In this document: positions 16,806-24,547 of the stretch, one piece after another
Position numbering within the stretch: position 1 is the stretch's first letter
How the letters are laid out: every line of letters begins with the position of its first letter
NCBI RefSeq assembly: GCF_009928415.1
Contig: NZ_JAABNN010000001.1
Span: forward strand, 151,995 to 215,994
Length of the DNA stretch: 64,000 bases
Direction of reading: 5' to 3'
From: Bacillus sp. USDA818B3_A
Lineage (GTDB): Bacteria > Bacillota > Bacilli > Bacillales > Cytobacillaceae
The notes under the pieces: model-generated
The model's database searches: none
Told to the model about the DNA's origin: nothing
The model's input: the letters and a program-made list of their open reading frames with translations, nothing else
Translations under genes and position numbers: made by a program

Positions 16806-17375
16806 TTATTCCTGCTTGTAACACATACATGTCGTGATATGGTCATTCACCATTCCCACTGCCTGCATAAAAGCATAACAAATAGTGGAACCGACAAACT
16901 TAAAACCACGCTTTTTTAAATCTTTGCTTAATTTATCACTTATTTCCGTAGTGGCTGGTACTTCGCTCAATTCCTTAAAATGATTTTGAATCGGCTGGCC
17001 ATCTACAAAGGACCAAATATATGCCTGAAAGGATCCGAATTCCTCGACTACTTTCAAAAATGCTTTCGCGTTTGTGATCACTGCATTTATTTTTAATTTA
17101 TTCCTGACGATTCCTTCATTATGTAACAATTCCTGAATCTTATGGTCATCGTAATGAACAATCTTTTCTGCCTCAAAATGATCAAAAGCTTGGCGGTAAT
17201 TTTCCCGTTTTTTTAATATGGTATACCAGCTTAGTCCCGCCTGTGCTCCTTCGAGATTTAAGTATTCAAACAGCAAGCGGTCATCAAATACAGGTACGCC
17301 CCATTCATGGTCATGGTAGTTGATGTAAAGGGGATCTTGATTCACCCAGCCGCATCTTTTTTGGTTATCTGCCAT
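16806..17375 (-). CDS. tag: DNA-3-methyladenine glycosylase I
   Basis: A 189-residue base-excision-repair enzyme that removes 3-methyladenine from alkylated DNA. RCGWV near the N-terminus, YHDHEWGVP, EGAQAGLSW, the block FKFVGSTICYAFMQAVGMVN and the end DHITTCMCY contain the zinc ligands (Cys/His) and aromatic pocket of the Tag family. Full family length. Single gene with a terminator shared with the small upstream-facing gene. Confidence 0.94.
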   Translation of the reverse strand: MADNQKRCGWVNQDPLYINYHDHEWGVPVFDDRLLFEYLNLEGAQAGLSWYTILKKRENYRQAFDHFEAEKIVHYDDHKIQELLHNEGIVRNKLKINAVITNAKAFLKVVEEFGSFQAYIWSFVDGQPIQNHFKELSEVPATTEISDKLSKDLKKRGFKFVGSTICYAFMQAVGMVNDHITTCMCYKQE

Positions 17376-17420
17376 CGCATTTTCTCCTAAAATTTATTTT
17401 TTCGGCTGGGTAAATCATGA

Positions 17421-17557
17421 ATGTTGATTTCCGCTCCAGGCGGCTTCGCTTTCCGCGGGCGTGCCGGGGAGCCTCCTCGGCGCTTTTAGCGCCTGCGGGG
17501 TCTCCCCTGCCCCGTACTCCCGCAGGAGTCTTCGCCGCCTTCCGCTCCAATCAACAT
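17421..17557. repeat. 137-bp GC-rich palindromic intergenic element, copy 1
   Basis: Starts ATGTTGATTTCCGCTCC and ends with the inverse terminus AATCAACAT. Internally nested arms include AGGCGG/CCGCCT, the CGCGGG region and GGCGCT/AGCGCC at the centre. Nearly the same sequence lies at 57600-57735. Reading frames inside it encode Arg/Pro-rich shadows rather than proteins. Such elements recur in many Bacillaceae intergenic regions, function unknown. Confidence 0.85.
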
Positions 17558-17650
17558 GCTAAAAATCAATAATTACCTTTAACACAGCCATTCTTTTTAA
17601 GAACATAATCCATTATTACATAATCCTCCATAAAATTCCCCATACAAAAA

Positions 17651-17675
17651 CCCATTAAAGGATCACTTTAATGGG
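17651..17675 (-). terminator. terminator of the meta-cleavage operon
   Basis: CCCATTAAAG and CTTTAATGGG pair around a short loop; on the minus strand the tail is TTTTTG. Confidence 0.8.
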
Positions 17676-17696
17676 CTGAGCGAATTCAAGCCTCGT

Positions 17697-18545
17697 TTAT
17701 TTTGCGAATTCACTTTCAGGCAAACCCTGATTTGCTAATGAAGCTACCTTACTAAAGGTAATTAACACGTTCCAGCTTCCGGAAGACTGTCCATCCGCAT
17801 AAAAGACTGGTTTGCATTCTTTGTCCAGCATGCTCAACAACATGGCAAGATGCCGGCCCCCGGACTCGACTCTGGCTAATCTTGCATATTCCGGCAGCAT
17901 ATCGTAAGCGGATTGGTAATCCCTGTTCATCACAAATTCAAGAAATTGTTTATCCATCGCATGTTCGGTCACGGTTGGCTTGTTGTGTCTGCCTCTCACT
18001 AAATTATGCGACAAGGCACCACTGGAAATGAAGACTACCTTTTTATCCGTCTCTTGTAATACCTTGGCAATAACTTGCCCCCATTTGTAGGTTTCTTCAA
18101 TGCTTGCTGCCAATGTAACAGATAAATTGATAACCGGTATATCGGAATCAGGATTCAAATACCTTAGCGGCACTACACTTCCATAATCCCAAAGATAATA
18201 AGGATCATTTACTCCTTGGACCTGAAGACCGGCTTTTTCTGCTGCCTTGACCAACTGATTGGCCAGGTTTTCATCACCAGGGAAGTTGTAAGGGACATCC
18301 TTAATTAAATCAGGCGCCTCAAAAGCCGTTAAGATCCCCTTATGAACCGGTGTACAATCCACATAATGAAAAAAAGTGGATGGCCAGTGACAGGATACCA
18401 AAACCATCACATCCGGCTTCATTTCTTTTATTTGCTCGGCAACGGCTTTCATACCTGATGCCATATCCTGTTGAAATTCAGGGACTTGATCTTGATGACA
18501 CATACTAGGGACATGGGGAACTATCAAACTAAACTCGATTGTCAT
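17697..18545 (-). CDS. class III extradiol ring-cleavage dioxygenase (LigB type)
   Basis: A 282-residue LigB-family dioxygenase expected to open a catecholic ring with O2 at a non-haem Fe(II). Candidate iron ligands are His11 (IVPHVP), His53 (VSCHWP) and Glu227 (RVESGGRH); the SSGALSHNLV histidine is the likely acid/base. The last gene of a five-gene minus-strand operon with tautomerase, decarboxylase, hydratase and semialdehyde dehydrogenase. With the ACMSD-like decarboxylase upstream, the best fit is protocatechuate 2,3-dioxygenase (PraA-like). Homoprotocatechuate 2,3-dioxygenase is the main alternative; the substrate is inferred from context only. Confidence 0.8.
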   Translation of the reverse strand: MTIEFSLIVPHVPSMCHQDQVPEFQQDMASGMKAVAEQIKEMKPDVMVLVSCHWPSTFFHYVDCTPVHKGILTAFEAPDLIKDVPYNFPGDENLANQLVKAAEKAGLQVQGVNDPYYLWDYGSVVPLRYLNPDSDIPVINLSVTLAASIEETYKWGQVIAKVLQETDKKVVFISSGALSHNLVRGRHNKPTVTEHAMDKQFLEFVMNRDYQSAYDMLPEYARLARVESGGRHLAMLLSMLDKECKPVFYADGQSSGSWNVLITFSKVASLANQGLPESEFAK

Positions 18546-18576
18546 ATAAACCTCCTCAAAAACTTTTTCTTTTCCA

Positions 18577-18590
18577 AGTTAACGCTTACA
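18577..18590 (-). promoter_or_regulatory. cre-like CcpA site
   Basis: The minus strand reads TGTAAGCGTTAACT, 13 of 14 matches to TGWAANCGNTNWCA. It lies between the tautomerase and dioxygenase genes, a position suited to roadblock repression. Confidence 0.55.
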
Positions 18591-18646
18591 AAAACAACGA
18601 AATGGCGGGGAGCATTGATCTTCCCCATGCTCCCTTTAAAAAAAAT

Positions 18647-18832
18647 CTATCGTTCTGAAGCGGGTATTCCTGCAATTCCCCAATGGGTTTTTGGAACTTC
18701 CGTCACAATCACTCGGATACTTTCCTTTGGTGCGTTCAATGTTTCCTGAGCAGTATTGGTAAGATTATGGATTAACTCCCTTACTTTTTCAGGTGGTCTT
18801 CCTTCCATAATTTGAACATTAATCAGTGGCAT
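18647..18832 (-). CDS. 4-oxalocrotonate tautomerase
   Basis: A 61-residue tautomerase. The start at 18832 rather than ATG 18841 is required by mechanism: removal of Met leaves the catalytic amino-terminal Pro1 (PLINVQI). Arg11 and Arg39, counted from Pro1, are conserved, and Trp50 replaces the usual Phe50. It isomerises 2-hydroxymuconate to 2-oxo-3-hexenedioate (4-oxalocrotonate). Its neighbour gene products make its substrate and consume its product. Proteins of this family form hexamers. Confidence 0.92.
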   Translation of the reverse strand: MPLINVQIMEGRPPEKVRELIHNLTNTAQETLNAPKESIRVIVTEVPKTHWGIAGIPASER

Positions 18833-18861
18833 TTTGATCATCCTTTTTCTAAAAAAATCTT

Positions 18862-19644
18862 TTAATCCGTTACGGTAAAGGTAACTTCACCCAAACCGTC
18901 AAATTTTCCGCTGACGACATCACCATAAGCAAGCCTAACCGCACTGGTAATTCCTCCGGTTAAAATGACATCTCCCTTGCGGACTTTTTCGCCTTTTCTT
19001 GCCAGCATATTGGCGAGCATCGCAATGGAATGGGCAGGGTGTCCTAGTACGGCAGCACCTGCTCCAAGCTCCTTGATTTCACCATTGATTGACAGTGTCG
19101 AACCTAGTAAATCCAGTTCAAACTGCTCCGGCTTCTTTAAAGTGGTTCCAAAAACCACTCTCGAGGTGGAAGCATTATCGGCGATGACATCTGGTAACGT
19201 GAAATTGAAATTTTCATAACGGCTGTCGATGATTTCTAAAGCAGGAAGCACATAGTCTGTTTTGGCAAGCACCTGCGCCCCGGTCACACCGGGACCTTCG
19301 ATATCTACACCAATCACAAAAGCAATTTCCGCTTCTACTTTTGGATGAATCATTTGATGTAATGGCAGTTTACCGCCATTTTCAATCAGCATATAATCGA
19401 ACACATAACCATAGATGGGATCGTCAATACCCATTTGTTTCATTTTGGCAAAACTAGTTAACCCCATCTTTGGACCGATAATTCTTCTGCCTTCCTGCAA
19501 TTTCATTTGGACGATTTCTTCCTGAACCTGATAGGCCTCCTCAACCGTTAAATTTGGCTTCAAGTTCGCGGTAACCTTCTCAACCTCACGTTTTTCCAGC
19601 TCAGCTGAAACTAAATAATTAGCGATTTCCTTTATTTGACTCAA
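18862..19644 (-). CDS. 4-oxalocrotonate decarboxylase
   Basis: A 260-residue member of the hydratase/decarboxylase (FAH-like) superfamily. KMGLTSFAKMKQMGIDDPIY, HPKVEAEIAFV, LEIIDSRYENFNFTLPDVIAD and GAAVLGHP resemble XylI/DmpH-type decarboxylases rather than hydratases. Reaction: 2-oxo-3-hexenedioate to 2-hydroxypenta-2,4-dienoate plus CO2 (Mg-dependent). In related pathways it forms a complex with the hydratase, here encoded directly upstream (25-bp gap). The subfamily choice between this gene and the next rests on the pattern of these motifs. Confidence 0.85.
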   Translation of the reverse strand: MSQIKEIANYLVSAELEKREVEKVTANLKPNLTVEEAYQVQEEIVQMKLQEGRRIIGPKMGLTSFAKMKQMGIDDPIYGYVFDYMLIENGGKLPLHQMIHPKVEAEIAFVIGVDIEGPGVTGAQVLAKTDYVLPALEIIDSRYENFNFTLPDVIADNASTSRVVFGTTLKKPEQFELDLLGSTLSINGEIKELGAGAAVLGHPAHSIAMLANMLARKGEKVRKGDVILTGGITSAVRLAYGDVVSGKFDGLGEVTFTVTD

Positions 19645-19669
19645 GAGACTTCCCCTCCTTTTTTAAAAA

Positions 19670-20446
19670 TTAAAAGTGCACACTGACTTGTCCAAGATGG
19701 GCAAATCTTGCCGTAAACGAATCTCCTTTAATGGCTGTTTCCGCTGCAGACAACGCACCAGAAAGAATGACCTCACCAGCTTTAAGTGAAATATCAAATT
19801 CAGATAGTTTATTTGCTAACCAGGCCACACAGGTGGCCGGATTTCCCAGCGCAGCAGCTCCAACACCGGTATTGACAAGTTCACCGTTTTTCGTTAAGAC
19901 CATGCCGATTAATTCTAGATCGACATCTTCGATTTTAGTAGGTTTCCCACCTAACACATACATACAGGAAGAACCATTATCGGCAACCGTATCCTGCAGT
20001 TTAATCTTCCAATCTTGAATTCTGCTATCGACAATTTCAAGTGCTGGAACGACATAATCTGTGGCCTGAAGAACATCAAGGGCGGTAACATTTGGTCCCC
20101 GTAAATCCTTTTTTAAAATAAAGGCGATTTCCGCCTCTACCTTAGGCTGCAGGACAGATTCAATCGAAATGTACCCTCCGTTTTCTACGACCATATTGTC
20201 TAATAAATGCCCATAATCAGGTTCATCCACACCAAGCAAGTTCTGCATCGCTAATGAGGTTAAACCGATTTTTTTACCAATGATTTTATGCCCTTGAGCG
20301 ATTTTTCTATTAATATTTTCAAGTTGGATATGGTAGGCTTCTTCTACTGAAAGAAGAGCATCCTCAGATGTCAACGGGCTGATTCCCACCTTTGTTGTCT
20401 CTGCTGCAGATAACCGTTCTGCAAATTGTTTAAGCTTACTAGTCAA
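19670..20446 (-). CDS. 2-oxopent-4-enoate hydratase (MhpD/XylJ-like)
   Basis: A 258-residue paralogue of its downstream neighbour. KKIGLTSLAMQNLLGVDEPD, QPKVEAEIAFIL, LEIVDSRIQDWKIKLQDTVAD and GAAALGNP match hydratases of the MhpD/DmpE group. It adds water to 2-hydroxypenta-2,4-dienoate to give 4-hydroxy-2-oxovalerate. The aldolase and acylating acetaldehyde dehydrogenase that would finish the route are not in this window. Second gene of the operon. Confidence 0.87.
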   Translation of the reverse strand: MTSKLKQFAERLSAAETTKVGISPLTSEDALLSVEEAYHIQLENINRKIAQGHKIIGKKIGLTSLAMQNLLGVDEPDYGHLLDNMVVENGGYISIESVLQPKVEAEIAFILKKDLRGPNVTALDVLQATDYVVPALEIVDSRIQDWKIKLQDTVADNGSSCMYVLGGKPTKIEDVDLELIGMVLTKNGELVNTGVGAAALGNPATCVAWLANKLSEFDISLKAGEVILSGALSAAETAIKGDSFTARFAHLGQVSVHF

Positions 20447-20463
20447 CGTACTTACTCCCCTTT

Positions 20464-21927
20464 TTATAGTTTAATAGTCACATTGGAAAGCTCAGAATAA
20501 AAATCGATACTATGCATGCCGCCTGTTCTGCCGATCCCGCTATGCTTCATACCGCCAAATGGTGTTCTTAAGTCGCGTAAGAACCATGTATTGACCCAAA
20601 TAATTCCTGCCTCAAGGCTATGTGCAACACGGTGAGCTCTTCTTAAGTCATTCGTCCAAATGGTGGCACTTAATCCATAGTGGGTATCATTGGCCTGCAT
20701 GATGACTTCCTCTTCCATATCAAACGGCATCACCGTCACCACAGGTCCAAAAATCTCTTCACGAACACAACGAGAATTTCGATCAAGTCCTACTAAAATA
20801 GTAGGTTCTAAATAGTAACCTTTTTCATATCCGTCAGGGCGTTTCCCGCCTGTCAGGATCGTGGCACCTTCCTCACGGGCAATATCAATATAGCTATTTA
20901 CTCTGTCATAATGTTCTTTACTGACAAGTGCACCAACATTCGTATCTGCTTCAAGCGGGTGGCCCACTTTCAAGGTTCGAACACGTTCAGCAAATCGTGT
21001 TAAGAATTCTTCGTATACTGGCCGCTCCACATAAATCCTCGAACCGCACAAACAAACTTCTCCTTGGTTCACAAAGCTTGATTTAATGGTCGTATCGATT
21101 ACTTCATCCAAATCAGAATCAGCGAAGATTATATTTGGATTTTTTCCGCCTAATTCAAAGGAAAGCTTTTTCAAGGTATCGGCTGCTGATTTCATGATTG
21201 CCGTACCTGTTCTTGGTTCACCAATAAAGGAAATCGCATCCACATCCGGGTGTTCTGAGATGGCAGCACCAGCGGAATTAGGGCCAAAACCATGTACAAG
21301 GTTGACGACGCCATCTGGTACCCCTGCTTCCTTACAAATCTCCATTAATACAGTTGCTGTCATTGGTGTCCATTCTGCCGGTTTAATAACAGCTGTATTC
21401 CCCATTGCCAGACATGGAGCTAACTTCCAAGTCAACAATAATAATGGCAAGTTCCAAGGCTTAATAATACCAACCACGCCGACAGGGCGGCGATACGAAT
21501 AATGAAGGGCGATATCGTCCTGCATATTTGAATCGGTATTGACCGAAATCATATAATCTGCGAAAAAGTGAAAGTTAAACGCGGCACGCGGGACATCGAC
21601 ACTGTTTGCTAAGGAAAATGGTTTTCCTGTATCCATGGATTCTAGATGGGCAAGTTCTTCTTGTCTTTCGAGAATTAAATCGCCGATCCTGCGAAGAATT
21701 TTTGAACGCTCTACCACAGGCATATTCTTCCATCTTCCATTTAGCGCTCTTTTCGCAGCAGCGACCGCAAAATTAACCTCTTCTTTTCCTCCTTCCGCTA
21801 CGGTTCCTAATACTTCCTCTGTTGCTGGGTTGATATTTTCAAATGTCTTTTGATTTTGTGATTCAACAAATTGACCGTTGATAAAGTGTAAACAATTAAT
21901 GGCTCTTACTCTAGTTTCTACTTGCAT
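20464..21927 (-). CDS. 2-hydroxymuconate-6-semialdehyde dehydrogenase
   Basis: An NAD-dependent aldehyde dehydrogenase of 487 residues. FELGGKNPN and the catalytic Cys in NQGEVCLCG are intact, and the C-terminal block NTWFLRDLRTPFGGMKHSGI is characteristic of hydroxymuconic semialdehyde dehydrogenases (XylG/DmpC/PraB group). It oxidises the ring-fission semialdehyde to 2-hydroxymuconate, the substrate of the tautomerase encoded downstream. First gene of the operon, with GGAGGA ahead of the ATG; divergent from the IclR gene, which probably controls it. Confidence 0.9.
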   Translation of the reverse strand: MQVETRVRAINCLHFINGQFVESQNQKTFENINPATEEVLGTVAEGGKEEVNFAVAAAKRALNGRWKNMPVVERSKILRRIGDLILERQEELAHLESMDTGKPFSLANSVDVPRAAFNFHFFADYMISVNTDSNMQDDIALHYSYRRPVGVVGIIKPWNLPLLLLTWKLAPCLAMGNTAVIKPAEWTPMTATVLMEICKEAGVPDGVVNLVHGFGPNSAGAAISEHPDVDAISFIGEPRTGTAIMKSAADTLKKLSFELGGKNPNIIFADSDLDEVIDTTIKSSFVNQGEVCLCGSRIYVERPVYEEFLTRFAERVRTLKVGHPLEADTNVGALVSKEHYDRVNSYIDIAREEGATILTGGKRPDGYEKGYYLEPTILVGLDRNSRCVREEIFGPVVTVMPFDMEEEVIMQANDTHYGLSATIWTNDLRRAHRVAHSLEAGIIWVNTWFLRDLRTPFGGMKHSGIGRTGGMHSIDFYSELSNVTIKL

Positions 21928-21980
21928 GTCGAAATTCCTCCTCGAAAAAAATTGATATTTTGTTAATTTTCATAACTTTA

Positions 21981-21994
21981 TGGTAACGCTTCCG
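21981..21994 (-). promoter_or_regulatory. weak cre-like site upstream of the meta-cleavage operon
   Basis: The minus strand reads CGGAAGCGTTACCA: the AAGCGTT core is present but three consensus positions differ. About 55 bp upstream of the dehydrogenase start. Confidence 0.3.
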
Positions 21995-22164
21995 AATTTC
22001 ACATACAACACGCTTGTTTCTCTATACGCAACAAATCAAAAAATTTTTAAATAATTCATAATATTTTAAAATACTGTTTTCATTTCTTGTTTTTTCTGGT
22101 ATATTGCCGACTATAGAGCAACTTTGTTTTACATAATGAAACACTTCAAAAGGAGGGATTTCAT

Positions 22165-22944
22165 TTGAGCGTAAATATTGAGAAGGATAGTCACCTTTCT
22201 TCGGTAAAAAATGCACTCCGGATTCTGCAGTGCTTTACAATGGATGAACCAGAAAAGAAAGTTACCGAAATATCTACTTCCCTCGGGCTTAATAAAAGTA
22301 CGGTCAGCCGAACAATGACAACGCTTGCAAGTGAAGGGTTTGTCTTGAAGGATCCTGAGACAAAAAAATACCGGTTGGGTCTCTCCATCCTATCATTAAG
22401 TGGAATTGTCAGCAGTCAGATGGATATCTACCGAGAATCGCAGCCCGTCTTAAATCGATTAGTTGAAAATATCGGGGAAACCGCCCATATTTCTGTTTTA
22501 GATCATTTAGACGTTATTTATCTTCAAAAGGTCGATTGCAATCATCCAGTCCGTTTCCTTACCCATATTGGGAAGAGGAATCCTCCTTATTGTACGAGTT
22601 CTGGCAAGGTACTGCTTGCCCATTCTACAGAGGAAGTTGTTAATCAAGTCATTGATAAAGGCTTAAGGAAGTTCACCAAGAATACAATTACTACCCCGCA
22701 AAAGCTAAAAGATCATTTACAGCTAGTAAAAGAGAACGGTTATGCCAGTAGTACCGAAGAGATTTTAGAGGGGGTAACCTCAATAGCTGCACCTGTTTTT
22801 GATTACAGAGGCAAGGTTATTGCCGCACTTTCTGTTGTAGGGCCAAACCAACGAATTCAGCATCATAAAGTTCAAGGGCTGGCAAAAAAGGTGATGAGTG
22901 CTGCAGGAGAGGTTTCAGCAAGAATGGGCTATCGGGGTTACTAA
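22165..22944 (+). CDS. IclR-family transcriptional regulator
   Basis: A 259-residue IclR regulator. The N-terminal winged helix (ALRILQCFTMDEPEKKVTEI, then SLGLNKSTVSRTMTTL) is followed by an effector domain with GETAHISVLD, YCTSSGKVLLA and SVVGPNQRI. The TTG start is well supported by AGGAGGG seven bases ahead. IclR proteins commonly control aromatic catabolism and bind ring acids or ring-cleavage products; this one lies between the divergent catabolic operon and the decarboxylase gene, comparable in position to PraR. Confidence 0.9.
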   Translation: MSVNIEKDSHLSSVKNALRILQCFTMDEPEKKVTEISTSLGLNKSTVSRTMTTLASEGFVLKDPETKKYRLGLSILSLSGIVSSQMDIYRESQPVLNRLVENIGETAHISVLDHLDVIYLQKVDCNHPVRFLTHIGKRNPPYCTSSGKVLLAHSTEEVVNQVIDKGLRKFTKNTITTPQKLKDHLQLVKENGYASSTEEILEGVTSIAAPVFDYRGKVIAALSVVGPNQRIQHHKVQGLAKKVMSAAGEVSARMGYRGY

Positions 22945-22986
22945 GCAAGTAACATCATAAATTATTCAAGTAGGAGCTGATTATAG

Positions 22987-23922
22987 TTGTATGATTTCCA
23001 TACACATTTTATCCCGGCTGATGTAATAACATGGTTGAGGGATAATCAGAGGACTGTTAATGCAAAATGGATTAAAAAAGAAGAAGGAAAGGACGAATTT
23101 CTAGTAGTAAATGAAAAATGGGGATTCGAATTAAAACGGGCTTTTATCGATGAACACAAGTATCTTGCAGACCAAAAAAACGCTGGTGTTACTCATTCCG
23201 TGATCTCACCGATACCACAGCTTTTTATGTATGATTTTCCTGAAGAAATAACGCTCGATATATCAACTGTATACAATCAGTCCTTAGCAAAGTGGACCAA
23301 GCAGGATTCTGAAAGTATTTCCGCTTTAGGCACGGTTCCACTTACTAACCCTAACAAAGCAGTACAAGTTTTAGAAGAGGCGATGAAGCTTGGTCTAAAA
23401 GGGGTAATCATTGGTCCTGGACTGGAAGATCAAATGTTATCAGACGAATTTTTCACCCCCTTCTTTGAAGCGGCCAATCAATTAAACGCAATTGTGTTTA
23501 TCCATCCATTATTATGTGAAGATCCGAGGCTTAAAAGAAGAATGATGCCGAATTTGATTGGTGTCCCATGGGAAACCACTGTCTGTGCAACCGACTTGTT
23601 ATTAAGCGGGATCGTGGACCAATTCCCAAATGTAAAAATATTATTCGCCCATGGCGGCGGATTCCTCCCTTATCAGATTGGTAGACTTGATAAAGGATAT
23701 GAGCAATGGGCGCTGGTTTCCTCAAAGTTAAAAGCCAAGCCATCGGAATATTTGAAACGCTTCTGGTATGACACCGTGTTATGGAATCAAGACAGTTTAG
23801 ATTTTCTAATCAAATCCGTTGGAGAAGAACGAGTTGTTCCTGGTTCTGATTACCCATTTGATCTCTGTGTCTGGCCGCCAACAGGAAAACAAGAAAAAGC
23901 AGTCCGTTCCTTACTGGATTAA
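22987..23922 (+). CDS. ACMSD-like amidohydrolase, probable carboxymuconate-semialdehyde decarboxylase
   Basis: A 311-residue member of the amidohydrolase-2 family, which includes 2-amino-3-carboxymuconate-6-semialdehyde decarboxylase (ACMSD) and related non-oxidative decarboxylases. Metal ligands: His5 and His7 (FHTHF), FIHP, FAHGGG and the Asp of GSDYPF. TTG start after GGAG. Beside a LigB dioxygenase, the likely reaction is decarboxylation of 5-carboxy-2-hydroxymuconate-6-semialdehyde (PraH-like). Only ~28 residues follow GSDYPF, fewer than in typical ACMSDs, so the C-terminal helices may be shortened. Confidence 0.78.
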   Translation: MYDFHTHFIPADVITWLRDNQRTVNAKWIKKEEGKDEFLVVNEKWGFELKRAFIDEHKYLADQKNAGVTHSVISPIPQLFMYDFPEEITLDISTVYNQSLAKWTKQDSESISALGTVPLTNPNKAVQVLEEAMKLGLKGVIIGPGLEDQMLSDEFFTPFFEAANQLNAIVFIHPLLCEDPRLKRRMMPNLIGVPWETTVCATDLLLSGIVDQFPNVKILFAHGGGFLPYQIGRLDKGYEQWALVSSKLKAKPSEYLKRFWYDTVLWNQDSLDFLIKSVGEERVVPGSDYPFDLCVWPPTGKQEKAVRSLLD

Positions 23923-23974
23923 TATTTTTCTAGGCTCTATTATATCTAAATGTTGTTAAGCTATGTTTGAAAAT

Positions 23975-24154
23975 AAACGGAAAAATTCCGTTTAAATTGG
24001 GAAATACCCCTATTTCCTTTAAAATAAAGGAAGTTATTCCGTTTATATGATCCAAATCTTTGGTTTTTGTCATATTTAGAGCAGTTAACCGGAATATTTC
24101 CGCTTATATCTGCTTCTTAAGCCGCCTCTATATACATTAGCCGGAATTTCTCCG
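23975..24154. repeat. array of short GGAA-TTCC palindromes
   Basis: In the 337-bp gap after the decarboxylase gene, five palindromic units occur: AAACGGAA-AAA-TTCCGTTT (23975), GGAAATA-CCCC-TATTTCC (24000), GGAA-GTTA-TTCC (24029), CGGAA-TAT-TTCCG (24090) and CGGAA-TTTC-TCCG (24142). Centres are roughly 25 bp or multiples of it apart. No reading frame is evident in this stretch. Confidence 0.6.
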
Positions 24155-24212
24155 CCTATGCATTGTCATACCTATACGAAAATCAACGATGAATAATACT
24201 GAGCCTTTTTTC

Positions 24213-24235
24213 AAAGAACTCTAATGGAGTTCTTT
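24213..24235 (+). terminator. terminator downstream of the IclR-decarboxylase unit
   Basis: AAAGAACTC pairs with GAGTTCTTT and is followed by a T-run on the plus strand. Confidence 0.65.
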
Positions 24236-24258
24236 TTTATTTGAATTCATTTATGAAA

Positions 24259-24411
24259 TTACAGCTTTCGATAAGCTCTCCTCTCCGCGTATTCCGAACA
24301 AGAAATGCAAGCTTTCACTACTTCTCCCTTATCATTCATGAACTTCCTTAAGGGACGCACTTTTCTTTTACATATCGCACACTTACTACTAAAGTGATTA
24401 AAAAGAGACAC
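24259..24411 (-). CDS. small zinc-ribbon-like protein
   Basis: A 50-residue reading frame with CAIC and CISC separated by about 24 residues (KRKVRPLRKFMNDKGEVVKA), a typical four-Cys zinc ribbon, ending EYAERRAYRKL. The GTG at 24411 is preferred because AGGTGAG lies four to five bases ahead; the frame is open to an ATG at 24426 without such a site. Not assigned to a named family. The paired CxxC motifs and high charge suggest a real nucleic-acid- or protein-binding miniprotein rather than a chance frame. Confidence 0.55.
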   Translation of the reverse strand: MSLFNHFSSKCAICKRKVRPLRKFMNDKGEVVKACISCSEYAERRAYRKL

Positions 24412-24547
24412 TCTACTCACCTGCATTTTTTTGGATTTGCCATATTGTATTTTCGGAAATTCTAATTGGATTCATTTGTTATAAGATTTTTTTCCAGACT
24501 TGTAGTAAGATGGGATAAGAAACTACGTAAAGAAAGGACTCAACTAA

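Noticed and set aside
17365-17550. Arg/Pro-rich 61-residue reading frame on the minus strand
   Set aside because: It lies inside the GC-rich palindromic element; the frame at 57559-57747 in the second copy reads a related sequence. Such frames arise from the repeat and are often mis-annotated as proteins.
17697-18545. Homoprotocatechuate 2,3-dioxygenase as the first choice
   Set aside because: The cluster lacks HpaG-type decarboxylase/isomerase and has a 61-residue tautomerase and an ACMSD-like decarboxylase, which fit the PCA 2,3 route better; kept only as an alternative.
21070-21510. 138-residue frame opposite the aldehyde dehydrogenase
   Set aside because: Pure antisense shadow of a well-conserved enzyme, without ribosome binding site.
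23975-24154. Possible CRISPR array
   Set aside because: Units are short imperfect palindromes with different sequences; there are no identical direct repeats, no uniform spacers and no cas genes.
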